Of a stretch of DNA of 64,000 nucleotides, positions 22,983-34,867 are shown piece after piece. The translations under genes and the position numbers were made by a program. The notes beneath the pieces were generated by a model. That model saw only the letters and a list, made by a program, of their open reading frames with translations, searched no databases and was not told where the DNA came from. This DNA is from Lasiosphaeris hirsuta. Taxonomy: Eukaryota; Ascomycota; Sordariomycetes; Sordariales; Lasiosphaeriaceae. The first letter of the stretch is position 1. Every line of letters begins with the position of its first letter. The stretch lies in assembly GCA_030549175.1 (NCBI GenBank), contig JAUKUA010000002.1:4092001-4156000 (forward strand), given 5' to 3'.

Positions 22983-24897
22983 ATGGGTTGGCCTTACCAC
23001 TTCATCAACCTCTCTGAGGCCGAGAAGCTCGTCCGTCGAGAGGCACTTGACAGTTATGCTATTTATGCCCAGCTCTCGGCCCTGCTTCCTATCGCCGTTG
23101 CCCTGCTGTATAGAACTGCAAGCTGGGCTCTGAAATCATCGGGCCGCCAAGGCTCCTACTCTGAGGTTCCCAGCTCTCCCATTCTCAAGTCCCAACGGTC
23201 GAGCTCTCAGGGGGGATGGGCTCTACGTACTCAGAAGCTGCAGTGGTGGCTGGGCGAGGACTTTGTGCCAGGCGGAAAGTTGGGCCAGCGAGACCGTATG
23301 TCCATCCCTTAAACAACTGAGACTGCTACGATATTTGGCAAAACCAAGATAACTAACTGTGTGGATCAGAATGGGTCATTGGTGTCTTTTGGGCCTTCTG
23401 GATGGTGTCGCTGAGTGTCCTAGGCACTGGGGATGGTGAGCAACTGCCTTGATATCACCGACTCTTGCTGTCATCTAATGGTCTCTAGATTACCTGCACG
23501 TAACTAAGCGATTCGGCATGGTTGCTGCGTCGCAGTATCCGATCCAATATCTACTAGCACTCAAGTCTCTGAATCCTTACGCCTTTGTGTTCCGTTCTTC
23601 TCATGAGCATATCAACCGCTACCACCGCGTACTGGGGCGCGTCATCACCCTGTTGCTAGTTCTCCATTGGGCCTTTTACATGAACTTTTTCGCACAGAAC
23701 GGTCTCTTGCCTAGGCGCATGTCTGACCCCGTGGTGAGGGCTGGCGTCGTATCCTTCCTGAGCTTGAACATTCTCAACACCACCGCCCTTCGCCCTATGC
23801 GCAAATTCTCGTATCGACTGTTCTTCATAGTCCATTTGGTCGTGGCGTTCGTCATGCCCGTCCTCCTATCCTTCCACGCCAAGCCTGCGAGAAAATTCAT
23901 GGCCGAGGCCTTGGTTGTTTTCATCGCTGATCTGGCCTCCCGGAAATTCGATACGGTCACGGCGCACGCCTCGCTTGAGTCCATCCCAGGCACCAGCTTG
24001 GTCAAGATTACGGCCTCAGTCCCACATCCCAAGATCAACCGCTTCCGCACTCAACCCGGCTCGCACATCTACCTCAGCATCCCCGCTGGAGTACGCAGGT
24101 CCGCTAACGTGGCCTCCATCTCCCACCTCCTCTTCGAGTTCCTCTTCAACCCCTTTACCGTCGCCGCCGTCGATGAAGAAAACGGCGACCTGACTTTCGT
24201 CGCCCGCCACCGCAGCGGGCCCATGACAACGGCTCTCGCCCGTCTCGCCGGCGGCACCAAACTCCCAGATGCCGCCCCAACCACTTCGTCTTCGACCAAT
24301 GACCCCCAAGAGAAGATCCCCATCTATATCGAAGGCCCGTATGGCGTAGCCGCTGGCTTCCCGCAATTCTCCGGGGGCGACTTTGACCGCGTGCTACTCG
24401 TCGCCGGCGGCATCGGCGCCACCTTTACCGTACCCCTTTACCGTTCCATCATCCGCGAAAACCCCACCGCGCGCGTGCAGATGGTCTGGGCGGTGCGCGG
24501 CGCCGGAGACGCCACGTGGGCCGTCACGGGCCGCGACGACTCCCAAGAGGCCGGGATCCTGAACGATGAGAATGTCCACATCTTCCTGACAGGAGATGTC
24601 GCGGCGCCCGCGGCGAACACGGGGAGCACGAGCGGGAGTCGGAATGGGGAGGAAGAGGTGGAGATGAGCTCCCTGCAACGCGACCGCCGGCGCAACAAGT
24701 TTACCGCGCAGCACAATCGCAAGAGGCCCGATCTGAAGAAGATTGTGGATGACGTGTTCAAGCATGGGTCTGAGGAAAGGGTTGCCGTGCTAGTCTGCGG
24801 ACCGGCCGGGATGGCTAGGGAGCTGAGGGCGCATGTGGGTGTGTGGGTTGGGAAAGGAAGGACGGCGTGGTGGCATAACGAGGGTTTTGGATTTTAG
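22983..24897 (+). CDS. Ferric-chelate reductase (FRE family) transmembrane flavocytochrome
   Basis: Moves electrons from NADPH through FAD and two haems across the membrane to reduce Fe3+ or Cu2+. Exons 22983-23295, 23370-23435 and 23489-24897 sum to 1788 nt, 595 aa. An N-terminal membrane segment (YAQLSALLPIAVALLY) precedes the ferric reductase domain. The bis-haem histidines pair with equal spacing: His172/His186 and His242/His256. The FAD-binding motif usually written HPFT is NPFTVA here, a variant I believe occurs in a filamentous-fungal branch. The NADPH site has GGIGATFTVPLY, and the C-terminus has the expected CGPAGM and final aromatic residues (EGFGF). A charged insertion (about 500-545) interrupts the nucleotide domain. 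The metal substrate and membrane (plasma or vacuolar) are not determined by sequence. Confidence 0.9.
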
Positions 24898-25223
24898 AGG
24901 GCGAGAGAGCGAAAGGGTTGGTTGGATATGGTGATAGACTTGGACGGGGCTTGGGCCAGGCATAATTGGGTGAGAGTGGTCGCCTCCGGTTGATAGCGCT
25001 GCTTAGATTTAAAAACCGATACATCTATATATTTCATATCCCTATTACCAATGCTTTGGGCCACATTCTGTGATCTGACCTTCGCCGTCCCGTTCCATTC
25101 TTTGGATAGCCGTACAATCATGTATAAATAGACAAAGTCACAGGAACGCCGGAGAGACATTGCACGCCGTTAATCCAAGCCGTTAAGCATCATACATGCT
25201 CGCTTCATCGAGTGTCGTGTCGT
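24898..25223. other. Convergent intergenic region
   Basis: A 326 bp gap between two 3' ends (ferric reductase and VanZ-like). Nothing beyond expected 3' UTR and polyadenylation sequence is visible. Confidence 0.5.
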
Positions 25224-25995
25224 TCAATCAGCGCGTTTCTTGGTATCTCCATGGGCGCCATTCACTTCAGTGTCCTTGCCAGCTCCTACAGAGGCCCCTC
25301 CTATGTCGCCCAGGTCGTCTTCATCCCAGGCATCAACGGCGTTCTCATCCCAGTTATCTACCTCTTGTTCCAGCGTTATCACCCGCTCCACACTTCCGGC
25401 AGTGGTAGTTTCACCCGCCGTTATGCCCTCCTCATGTTCTACCGACCCAATCCCCACACTCTCCCCCAGCTCAAGGTCTTCCTCTCCAGTATCCTCGCCG
25501 GGGACGGTGCTGTATTGCTTGCGCGAGCGCTTGCGCTCCAGCATACGCTTGTGGTACCACGAGCAGAGGCCAAGAGCGGCGAGTGAGCCGACGACGTTGG
25601 CAACTAGGGTAAAGACGTCGAACGCGCGGCCCTCGAGCCCGATGGCCTGCAGGAACTCGGAGCCGATGCCGAGCCCGACGGTGCATACGATGAGGGTGAA
25701 GTTGAGAGTGCGCCGCCTGTTGGTATCGATGATCCAGTAGAAGGCGACGGTGAGGAGGAAGAATGTTAAAAGGTGCAGCGCTTTGTCGTCGTTGGCGAAG
25801 GCGTCGACAGCGACTGGGGAGAGGCCGGCATACCCGGCGAGGAGGAGGAGGAGGGTGAAGACCCCTGGAATAGGTCAGTTTCGGGAGGGAAGGGGCTCCG
25901 AGTCTTGGTTGATAGTGAGGGCTATTCTGCCCTTCTACCTGTGGGTAAGAGTTGGAAAGGTGCAACGAACCTGCAAAGGGAAGGCGTATCCTCAT
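25224..25995 (-). CDS. VanZ-like four-helix membrane protein
   Basis: Two exons, 25971-25995 (eight residues, MRIRLPFA) and 25224-25864, separated by a 106 bp GT-AG intron; 221 aa. Four hydrophobic helices are evident: VFTLLLLLAGYAGLSPV, LHLLTFFLLTVAFYWII, LNFTLIVCTVGLGIGSEFLQ and FDVFTLVANVVGSLAALGL. The order, the His in helix 2 (KALHLLTF), the EFLQ motif and the FDVFTLVAN start of helix 4 fit the VanZ-like family, named after a bacterial teicoplanin-resistance accessory protein. In fungi the function is unknown. An acidic soluble tail of about 90 residues follows. The start is supported by the frame across the intron. It is divergent from SPT7. Confidence 0.8.
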
Positions 25996-27099
25996 GATGT
26001 ACCAACTTTCTCTTGAGCTTCCGTGATCCAGATGGCGTAGGTGCGGACCATTAAAGCCGTTGGGCGGAACTTGTCGTCATGGTAGCGCTTAGGTGTTTTG
26101 TTCTTTCATTGCTTTTTGTCGCAGGATCTAGGATGGAGTAGGTCGTGGCTGAGTGATGGAGGAGCAGAAGAATGGACACTGGGCTCTTCTGCGAGGCTGG
26201 GCTTCAAGGACAGGCCCCAGAGCTCCAGGGCAGGTAGGGGAATTGTGGCGCGTGTGGTGAGAGGAGCTGGGGCGGTGGGGCTGAGGCATCGCCTGACGGA
26301 GCTGCCCCGCCCCAGTCCACGGGTCCAACAATGGGGAAGGTGGGGCTTGCGCTGCTGGATTCAACGCTTTCACTTGTGAAGAAGCGCAACACTCAAAATG
26401 ACGGAGCCAGTGCTTTACCAACCTCAGCCAAAATAGTCATCAATTGTCTACGTTTCAAACCCGAGCTTCAACTGGTCGATTGACGCGCCATCAACCCATC
26501 TGTGTTAAAAGCATTTATTCAACGCCGCACAGTGCGCAATTCCTCGTTCCTTTAAAAAAAAAAGTTGTCCAGAAGCAGGCAGGCCCAGATCACGTGACAC
26601 ACGCCATCCCCGAACTGCGACCTGCGTCGCTACCATCGCAGCATCACCAAGAGACGTATTCTATTATTGAATTCATAATTATCCATTTCGAGGTCAAGGG
26701 AGCAGATAGCAGGCGCAGACTACAACTCGGATATAAAGCCTAGCAGCTTGGCGACGTTGCGGACGCAGAGGCGACCAGTATCAAGGAGGTGCAGCGAGGT
26801 ACCAGCGCCATTCAAATCGACGAGCAAAATTGCCCCTTGTCCAGAAACGGCACGAGCCTGCCTCTAAACTTGACCTCACGTCCAACTCACCCCGAAATCA
26901 GCCATCACGGCATCCATCGCGACGCCATCGCATCAATCGCGATCGTCCCCAAACATCGCTGACCATCTCTCTCGACGTCGCTCTTTCCACCCATGTGACC
27001 TTGACGCCCTCGATTGCCCTGGTGTCGGCTGAGAACGAGCGCATCTCCAGCGCATGGCGACGGGCCGACAACGTCATTTCTAGGCAGTCCGGACCCAAG
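25996..27099. promoter_or_regulatory. Divergent promoter (VanZ-like / SPT7) with upstream ATGs
   Basis: A 1.1 kb gap between divergent genes. Close to the SPT7 start there is an ATG directly followed by TGA (26993-26998), and a nine-codon upstream frame at 27054-27083 (ATGGCGACG to TAG). If the leader starts upstream of these, both could lower SPT7 translation. The transcription start is not known. Confidence 0.5.
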
Positions 27100-30000
27100 A
27101 TGTCCATCACCAACGGCCAGCATGCCTGGCCTCCGCCCACCGTCGCCCATTCCAATGGATCACGGTTCAATCACGTCGTCGATGATGGCCCACCACGAAC
27201 TCAAACCCCCATCGACCCTCCGATGGCGTTGATGCCTGAGGCATCCGATCTCGACGATGACCACCGCCGCGCTCACTTCTCTGACCTCTACCGCAGGAGT
27301 GAGAGCCGCATCGCGCTTTTGTTCGCCGACGACGGCGGCTACAACTACGACGCCATCAATGCACTCAAGCGACCCCCGACCCCACCCGCGCCCCTGCTCC
27401 CTCCCACCACAGACCACGCGCCGATCCAGGAGCCGCCCCGCAAGAGGGCTAAGCGCGTCATCGACGAAGATGATTATGGCGACGACGATGAAGATGAAGA
27501 TGACGATGATGATGACACGCAACCCTCAAACCCCTTCCCGTCGAAACACGCCAACGCCAATGCCGCCGCGGCCAAGACCCTCCTGTCGCCATCCAAGTCC
27601 GGGAGCTCACCCATGCAGTCGGTCTCGTCGCCGGGAAAACACGGAGACAAGACAAGGGACGATGGATCGCGCATACAGGCTAAGTCGTCAGAAGACGCGC
27701 GCAAAGAGCTTGAGGAGGCGCGCAATGCGACCGAGGAGGCTGCGAAGCGCAGCTTCCACACATTAATCCATACCCTAGAGCACGATCGGACCGCTATGCT
27801 TGAGCAGCAGCAGCTTGAGGAGTCAGAAAAGCAGCTACAGGCCGAGATGGACAAGACTGTCACCCACAACACAAGCCAGGGTTCGGGTCAGAACCACGGC
27901 TCGCTCAGTAACGCGAATCTCGGCGCATCAAGCCTCACTTTAAAGCATCTCATTGCAAGGATAGATTTGAAGCGCGATCAAGTTCGAGCATCTGACGCCG
28001 AACTTCGCTCACTTATGAACGAAGTTCGTAAGAATCGGAGCAAGTGGGCAAGCGAAGAGAATGTTGGCCAGGAGGAGCTTTACGAGGCACTTGAAAAGGT
28101 GCTAAGCGAGCTTAAGGCACACACGGAGTATTCGACTCCCTTCTTGAACAGGGTGAACAAGAGGGACGCGCCCGATTACTACAACTGTAAGCGCAAGTTA
28201 AATGACACCTCCTTTCCCAATCCTCGCTAACCGTCCTTCAGTTATCAAGCAGCCCATGGACTTGGGCACTATGACCAAGAAACTCAAGGGCCTACAATAC
28301 AAGTCAAAGGCGGAATTTGTCACCGACCTCAACCTCATATGGGACAATTGCCTCAAATATAACCAAGATATGGGCCATCCTCTGCGCCGCATGGCCAATG
28401 GCATGAGGAAAGAGGCAGAGAAGCTCATTCCCCTCATACCCGACCTTGTTATCAGGCCCAGGGCTGAGGTTGAGGCCGAGGAACGCCGAAAACAGAACGG
28501 AGGGGACGACGACGGTGGTGATGACAGTGACGACGAGCCAATTATGTCCTCTCGCGGTCGCAAAGGTGCTACCAAAGGAGCCAACAAATCACGGAAAGCT
28601 CCCTCGGATGAAAAAGAAGATACCCCAAACATCGAGCAGAAGCCAGTTCTACAGCTTAACGGGCTCCTTGCTAAATCCCATCGAGAAGGCTCCGAGATTG
28701 ACGGTAGCAACGGCTTTGCAACGCCACCTATCGGATCTATCACTCCCAGTGGAATGAACGGCCACTCTGGTGTCAGCAACGTTGATGCTATGGACATTGA
28801 CGGACCGTCATTGAACGGCATAGCCCTAGGCCAAGCCCTTGGCGAAGCCGCTGAGCAGGCTTTTGAGGATGAAGAGTACAAAATCTGGAAACAAGTAACC
28901 AAAAAGTCCCGGGCTCTTATTGCCAAGGAGCGCTATCAGCTATTTGCCGGTAATAAGCTTAACATCGATGAGCCTGCGTTATTGAGAACTAAAGCTGGAA
29001 TGCGCCGCTATCTCAAATCCCAAAGAGAGGCGGAGGCAAGTTCCCTGTCTGACCCGTCAGGTCAGAAAGAAGGGGTAGAGACATTAGCAGAGGGAATGGA
29101 CGACGACGTTGATCGCACGGTTCCCGACTACTACGAGCCCCTAACCGTCATTCCCGATATTCCTCCTAAGCTTCAGTGGATTGAGGATGGCGAAGGGCAG
29201 GTCATCAACCAACATGAAGACATGCTCCGACTCGTCCCTCCAGGCCATTTTATCTCGCCATCTAGCCAGTTGACTAAGAGGTTCGACGCCAACATCCGGC
29301 AAATGCAGGAGACGCGGAAACTTTGCTCAAAGATCAGCGTCATAAAGCAGATGCAAATACAGACCCAGGTAGGTCGTCCTACCAATGTGGCTGGACAATC
29401 GCAATGGCTAACAATATCCAGGTGTACACTAATCAATTCCCCAAATATAATCCCGAGCCATTCGTTGAAGCGGATGTTGAGCCGCATTTCCTCGCCGGGG
29501 AGGGTCCCGTCATGGCGCCGGAGGTCTGCAGGTCAGCCATGCAGCGCTCCGTGGCGAAGATCTTCTACAACGCCGGTTTCGAGGAGTTGCAGCCCTCGGC
29601 TCTGGAAACAATCACAGACATCGCCGGGGACTACTTCCAGAAGTTGGTCAAGACCTTTAATATTTACCGCGAGGCCGAGAAGAAGCCGGCCACAGGAGTA
29701 TGGGCCGAAAGGGGGGCCAGGTTTCAACCCCGCTTCACTCCTGAGGAAATACTTCTTCACACGTTGAGCGAAAACGGCCTCGACGTCGAGGCGCTAGAAA
29801 TCTACGCCAAGGACGACGTAGATCGTTTGAGCTCTAAGCTCAATGTGATCCATGAGCGAATGAAGGCCCATCTAGCCGACCTTCTTCGTCCCGCACTCAA
29901 TGACGGCGGTGCCGACGGCTCCGGTGCATTCAACGACGGCAGCGAACAGTTTGTTGGTGGAGATTTTGCTGAAGAGCTTGGTGAAGACTTCTTCGGCTTC

Positions 30001-30615
30001 AAGGCCCTCGGTTTGGACAAGGAGATGGGCCTGGAAATGCTTTCTGTGCCGCTCCACCTCCTCCAGTCCAGAGTGCGCAATCAGTACCAAATGCAAACCC
30101 AGACCACTGGGCAGACAACCTCGGATCTCTTCGAAGCACTGCCCCTCCCCGAGTCTGTTACCAAGGAGAATATACAAGAGCAAATCGGACTGGTTAAGAA
30201 CTTCTTCCTCGCCAAGCTTCACGCTAATAACGACCAGCCTCTGGTGGAGGATGAGGATTTGCCTGTCAAGCAGCGACGACCTCGCCCTCGACTGGGACCC
30301 ACCGGCAAGATTGTGTCTCCCCAGAAGCGGCCACCAAAGGAGCAGATTGCCATGGCGAAGAAAAAGAAGAAGCTTGAATCTGGGCTGGCACAAGTGACAG
30401 ATGGCAAGGGTGTCAACGCCTCCCCTGAGAAGGGTGGCACACCGTCCAAGAAGCTCAAGAGCGCCGGCCTCGTGAATGGCGCTGGCCCCAGTAGCCTCAA
30501 CCTAGCACCATCAATGGAGAGAGTTGAGAGTATGCAAAGTCAGACCAATGCTAGTCAGACGGATAAGGACGACGGTGTGGGGATGATGAGCCCTAAGAGT
30601 CTTGAGCAGAGATGA
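27100..30615 (+). CDS. SPT7: SAGA complex subunit SPT7 (bromodomain, histone-fold)
   Basis: Scaffold subunit of the SAGA histone acetyltransferase coactivator in the nucleus. Exons 27100-28186, 28242-29368 and 29422-30615 give 3408 nt, 1135 aa. N-terminal region: a basic KRAKR patch followed by a long Asp/Glu run. A bromodomain lies at roughly 305-420: the first intron splits DYYN|FIKQPMDL, and [11 protein letters not shown] carries the acetyl-lysine Asn. The middle has the Spt7-specific block [17 protein letters not shown] bromodomain-associated histone fold starts near 770 ([26 protein letters not shown]), the partner of Ada1 in yeast. The C-terminus is Lys-rich. The start is the ATG at 27100 with good context (AAGATG); the frame is open upstream but has no other ATG. 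Confidence 0.93.
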
Positions 30616-33223
30616 TGACAGCAGTATGGGCCGGACCGTTACGGGATATTTCTTTGAGGAAAAAAGCTCAGCCTCCCATTCAGAGCCGAGGTTTGCAAAA
30701 CCGTTTCAACTACTTTTGAGGCCGCCTTTCTCCCGCGTGATGAGAATGACCTCGTGGCGTGTCGTGGCGCAACTTTGCACATGGGGGCCAACATTCTTAT
30801 CAATGGTTTCAAATCATGCGACATTTCACAGCACGATATTCTGCGACAAATGAACGAGCATGGTGTTCGTTCAGTGGATGGGAGTACATATGCACAACGG
30901 TTTCGGCTCGGCTCGGCTTGCTGCAGGTGGAACATGTCGCACCCTATCGCCCGCTGCTGCAGTGCAAGCACGCACGCACGACGAAAAAAAAAAGAAAGCA
31001 AACAAGGCCATCCCGGCGGGGGATATATCAAGACCCCTCCCTGGCTTGGGCTTCCGCCTCGAAAACTGGGTGTGGTATTCACGGCTATGCTCCCTCGTCC
31101 TACCGCCCCTTTGGCGTTCTGCCATGCCGATAATTCTACGGGAGACTTGACTTCGGCGCGGGACCAATTAATGGTTGGTGTGAGTGGGACACGGGACTGG
31201 CGTGTGTGCCCCCCGAGGACGAAAACGAACCATACTCCTGCCCAGGACGTATCGCATGCCTATTCCGCCGGTCTGTTTTATGTTTTCAAATAGTGTACAA
31301 AAGCTCACTACGGTGTCTTTTATTCTTTTCTAAACCGGGGATATTCGATCCCAGCGAGACTTGGCTTGGTTCGAGTATACTTTTCACTCTTCGGTTTTTT
31401 TCTTTCCTTTCCTTTCTTTTCCTTTGTATTCTCCCTTGCGTTATATACGGGATACCGCATCGTGGCTTTTTTCAGCAGTTGGGAGGCAAAAAATACTTTG
31501 TCGCGATTTTAGGGAAGGCGTTTGGAGAGGTATTTACTTTCTTTTTCTCCTTCTAATCATGGGGGCAATTGGGGAACAACAGGACAAGTACATAGGTAAA
31601 TGGGGTGATGGGACGAATAAGGGTGGAGGCTGGGAGGTACCATATGATTTTTTTATTTTTTTTTGGGGGATGACTACAACTACCCATTTTGTGTGATGTT
31701 TATTTGTTTATTACTACTTGCTACCTTAAGTGGGCGGGAGGGTTTGCGACGGCAGTTTCGTGAAGCTGTGCAGAATTACTCTATATTTATTTGGCTTTTC
31801 TGAAGCGGCGATGACATCCAGCGCTTTGTGACGTGCAGCTATTGCGAGTCTCTCATTGGGTTGATCGGGAGATACCTAGTAATAATTCCTTTATTATGGC
31901 TTTTCTTTACTTGCTTGCCTATGGGGTCTTGTTTGCCCTCGGAGCGGATCAACATTTCCAGGTACTCGTCATTCTTTGTTTTCATGCCCTTCTCTCCGTT
32001 CAGATATAGGCGGTTCCTCGGGGTGAGGTTGCGACAAAGGACGCTCGAGGTGGGGGAGCTTGAAGCTGGAGAGGAGTCGTGGTGGCAGGAATGGGCAGGT
32101 CGTGAGGGTCGGTGAGAGCACCGGCCTACGAGATGGCTCAGCGGGGGAGCGGCTGGTCAGCTTGGCCTGGAACTTCGGGATAGCGAGTAATCGAGGCCGC
32201 AGGAAAACCGAACATATAGCGGTCCGGCGCTAAATCAAAGACTTGAGTGAGCTGTTTGCTTGTCCGGGATTCTGGAAATGTGAGAGTATTTTTTTACCCT
32301 GCAATGCATGATAAGTTGGCCCTGAGGCGAGGGAGAATATCTCCAACCATGGGGCTCCCTAGAGCCCACCCCATAGCCCGACTTTCTTCAAACACAGTGC
32401 CCGAACCTCCTCCCCGGGTTCTTCTGAGCTTCTTATGGACTTCGAGTAACTACCCGGGTTCCCCGAAACCCATCTAGGTAGCCATTTCCACGTACATAGA
32501 ATCCTAGTTTAAGGATGGCGCTCAGGGCGGTACTTCATATGCTACATGGGTACAAGACCCTCCTTGACTCTCTTCCAATCTGGGAGACAGCATTAACGCA
32601 TAAACAAACAATAAAATCACAACATGGCTCCCTAACCCGAAATACTACTACTGCTCTACCTAGACTATCAGGGCATTAGCAAGTGATTCCCAGCATTAGG
32701 GAGCCCCAGCGCCTACGGATACCCACGGAACCCCAGTAATGCCTCAGATATACATCCCATCAAGTAACAACCCACCCGGAATTTCCCTGTGGATTACAGG
32801 GATGATAACCATGGGAGACCTGGGCTTTCAAGCTTGCGGCACAATAATCACCAGCAGACTACCTGACAATGGCTCGGAGGTATCACGTCACTGTCACGTC
32901 CGAATACAGCTAGTACATCAGTTTGCCTATTTCGACCAACTGTGTTGAAGCAGCCGCTCTAAGCAAGTATTATGTACGTACAAAAGCCAAATTCCTGGTA
33001 CCGAAAGTGGTAAGTTGATGACCAAACCCCCAATTTTGCAACGCCTGATGAAATGCCTGCAAAATGGCGATTTTCCGATTCTCATGTTTTCCCGTGCCTA
33101 TTCCCTCGTTGAGATCGTAATGCAAAGCTGAAACCGACACCCCGGCCCATCTACATATTGTTGAACATGTAACACTCAGCTCTATCGCAGTAACCCCATT
33201 ATTTAACTCACACTATTGTCCGC
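30616..33223. other. 2.6 kb convergent gene-free region
   Basis: Lies between the 3' ends of SPT7 and SHMT, so it needs no promoter for either, which makes the length notable. It contains pyrimidine-rich (31380-31430) and T-rich (about 31645-31665) stretches. The longer open frames (30639-31082, 30754-31293, 31206-31556) look random and overlap each other. It might hold long 3' UTRs, an antisense or noncoding RNA, or an old decayed insertion. Confidence 0.5.
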
Positions 33224-34867
33224 TCAAATTCCAGCATCCGTTCTCCAGCCCTCGACGGGAAGGGGGAAGGTCTGTGACCAGGCAGAGATCTCCTTCTTCA
33301 GCTCGGCGATGCGAGGAACCTCGCCGCTAGCAACCTTGGCCTTGAAGTCCTTTTGCTTGTTGGCCTCTTTGGGGAGCGCCGCCTGCACCTCCTTGCAGAT
33401 CTTGATGCTCTCATCGATGTACAAAGCCACCTTCTCGAAATCGGCCTCACCGAAGCCGCGGCTAGTCATAGCCGGGGTTCCAATGCGCAGACCACCGGGG
33501 GTAAGAGCGCTCTTGTCACCGGGGACGCTGTTCTTGTTGCAAGCAATGTTGATCTGCTCGAGAACGGCCTCGACACGGGCACCGTCGAGAGCCAAGGGGC
33601 GTAGGTCAACGAGAACCATGTGGGAGTCGGTGCCGTCGGACACAAGCTTGAGGCCGAGCTCCTTGAACTTATTCTCAAGCGCCTTTGCGTTCTTCACAAC
33701 CTGCTGTTGGTATTCCTTGAAGTCGGGGGTAGCAGCCTGTTTAAGGGCGACAGCAAGCGCAGTGATGGTGTGGTTGTGGGGGCCACCCTGGTGGCCGGGG
33801 AAGACCGAGAAGTTGATCTTGTCTTCCAAGTCATAAAGCGTCTCCTTTCCGGTCTTGGCGTCTGTGGACCGGACGCCCTTGCGGAAGAAGATCATGGCAC
33901 CGCGAGGGCCACGAAGGGACTTGTGGGTGGTGGTGGTGACAACGTCGGCGTAGAGGAAAGGCGTGGGGATGACCTCGGCGGCAACGAGGCCCGAGATGTG
34001 AGCAATGTCCACAACAAGGAAGGCACCGACAAGGTCGGCGATCTTGCGCATACGGGCATAGTCGATCAGACGGCAGTAAGCAGAGGTGCCGGCAACGAGG
34101 ATCTTGGGGCGGAACAGAACGATGTTCTTCTCAAGTTGATCATAGTCAATGATGCCGGTGTTGAGGTCAACGCGGTATGGCATGGTCTCGAAGTAGGTTG
34201 AGACAGCGGAGATCCTAGACAGGGCTAGTTAGACGACACAGTTCTGATATGAGGGTTTGATGTAACACTTGCTTCCGCTGAGGGGTCTGGTAGCCGTGGC
34301 TGAGATGGCCACCGTGAGGGAGATCCAGACCCATAAGTCTGCCGTGAGGGGGCATGATGGCCTGGTATACCTGGAGATTGGCAGGGCTGCCGCTCAGGCA
34401 CTGGACATTGACGCCCCACTTGGCGGGGTCAAGATGGAATGCCTCGAGAGCACGTCTCTGGCAGAGGAGCTCGATCTCGTCGATGTGTTGGTTTCCGCCA
34501 TAGTAACGTGCACCGGGGTAACCCTCTGAGTACTTGTTGGACATGGGAGAGCCGAGGGCGTCAAAAACGGCGCGGGATGTAACATTCTCGGAGGCGATGA
34601 GGATGATGGACTCGCGCTGGCGCTGGATCTCTCTTTTCTGGGGACAAAGGTCAGCATTCGACGTCCGCTGTGATCAATTGGTGGAGAAGACATACCATGA
34701 TCTCGGCAACCTCAGGGTCCGAGTCGATCAAGGGCTTCTCGAGGAGCTATGGGCGGTGAGTCAGAAAACAACGGATCATAATCTTGGGACGGACAACTAT
34801 CACAACAAACCTCTTTGTGGGTCTCAGAGAGCGCATATGTCGCACCATTGTTGCCATTGGGAGCCAT
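33224..34867 (-). CDS. Serine hydroxymethyltransferase, cytosolic type
   Basis: PLP enzyme converting serine and tetrahydrofolate to glycine and methylene-THF, the main one-carbon entry point. Four exons: 34811-34867, 34696-34746, 34273-34637 and 33224-34214; 1464 nt, 487 aa. The first residues ([19 protein letters not shown]) have no basic presequence, so the cytosolic form is likely. Conserved parts: [37 protein letters not shown], and [16 protein letters not shown] with PLP-binding Lys256, then [14 protein letters not shown]. The third intron is GC-AG (34215-34272, donor GCAAGT); only that choice restores the conserved [19 protein letters not shown]. The first two introns are ordinary GT-AG. 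Confidence 0.96.

Noticed and set aside
24120..24180. NPFT instead of HPFT in the ferric reductase as a broken FAD site
   Set aside because: I believe this variant occurs in functional filamentous-fungal members, and all four haem histidines and the NADPH motifs are intact.
28198..28926. 242-codon minus-strand frame opposite SPT7
   Set aside because: Shadow of the SPT7 bromodomain exon; the plus-strand protein has clear family motifs.
33620..34201. 193-codon plus-strand frame opposite SHMT
   Set aside because: Shadow produced by biased codon use in a highly expressed gene; SHMT on the minus strand is unambiguous.
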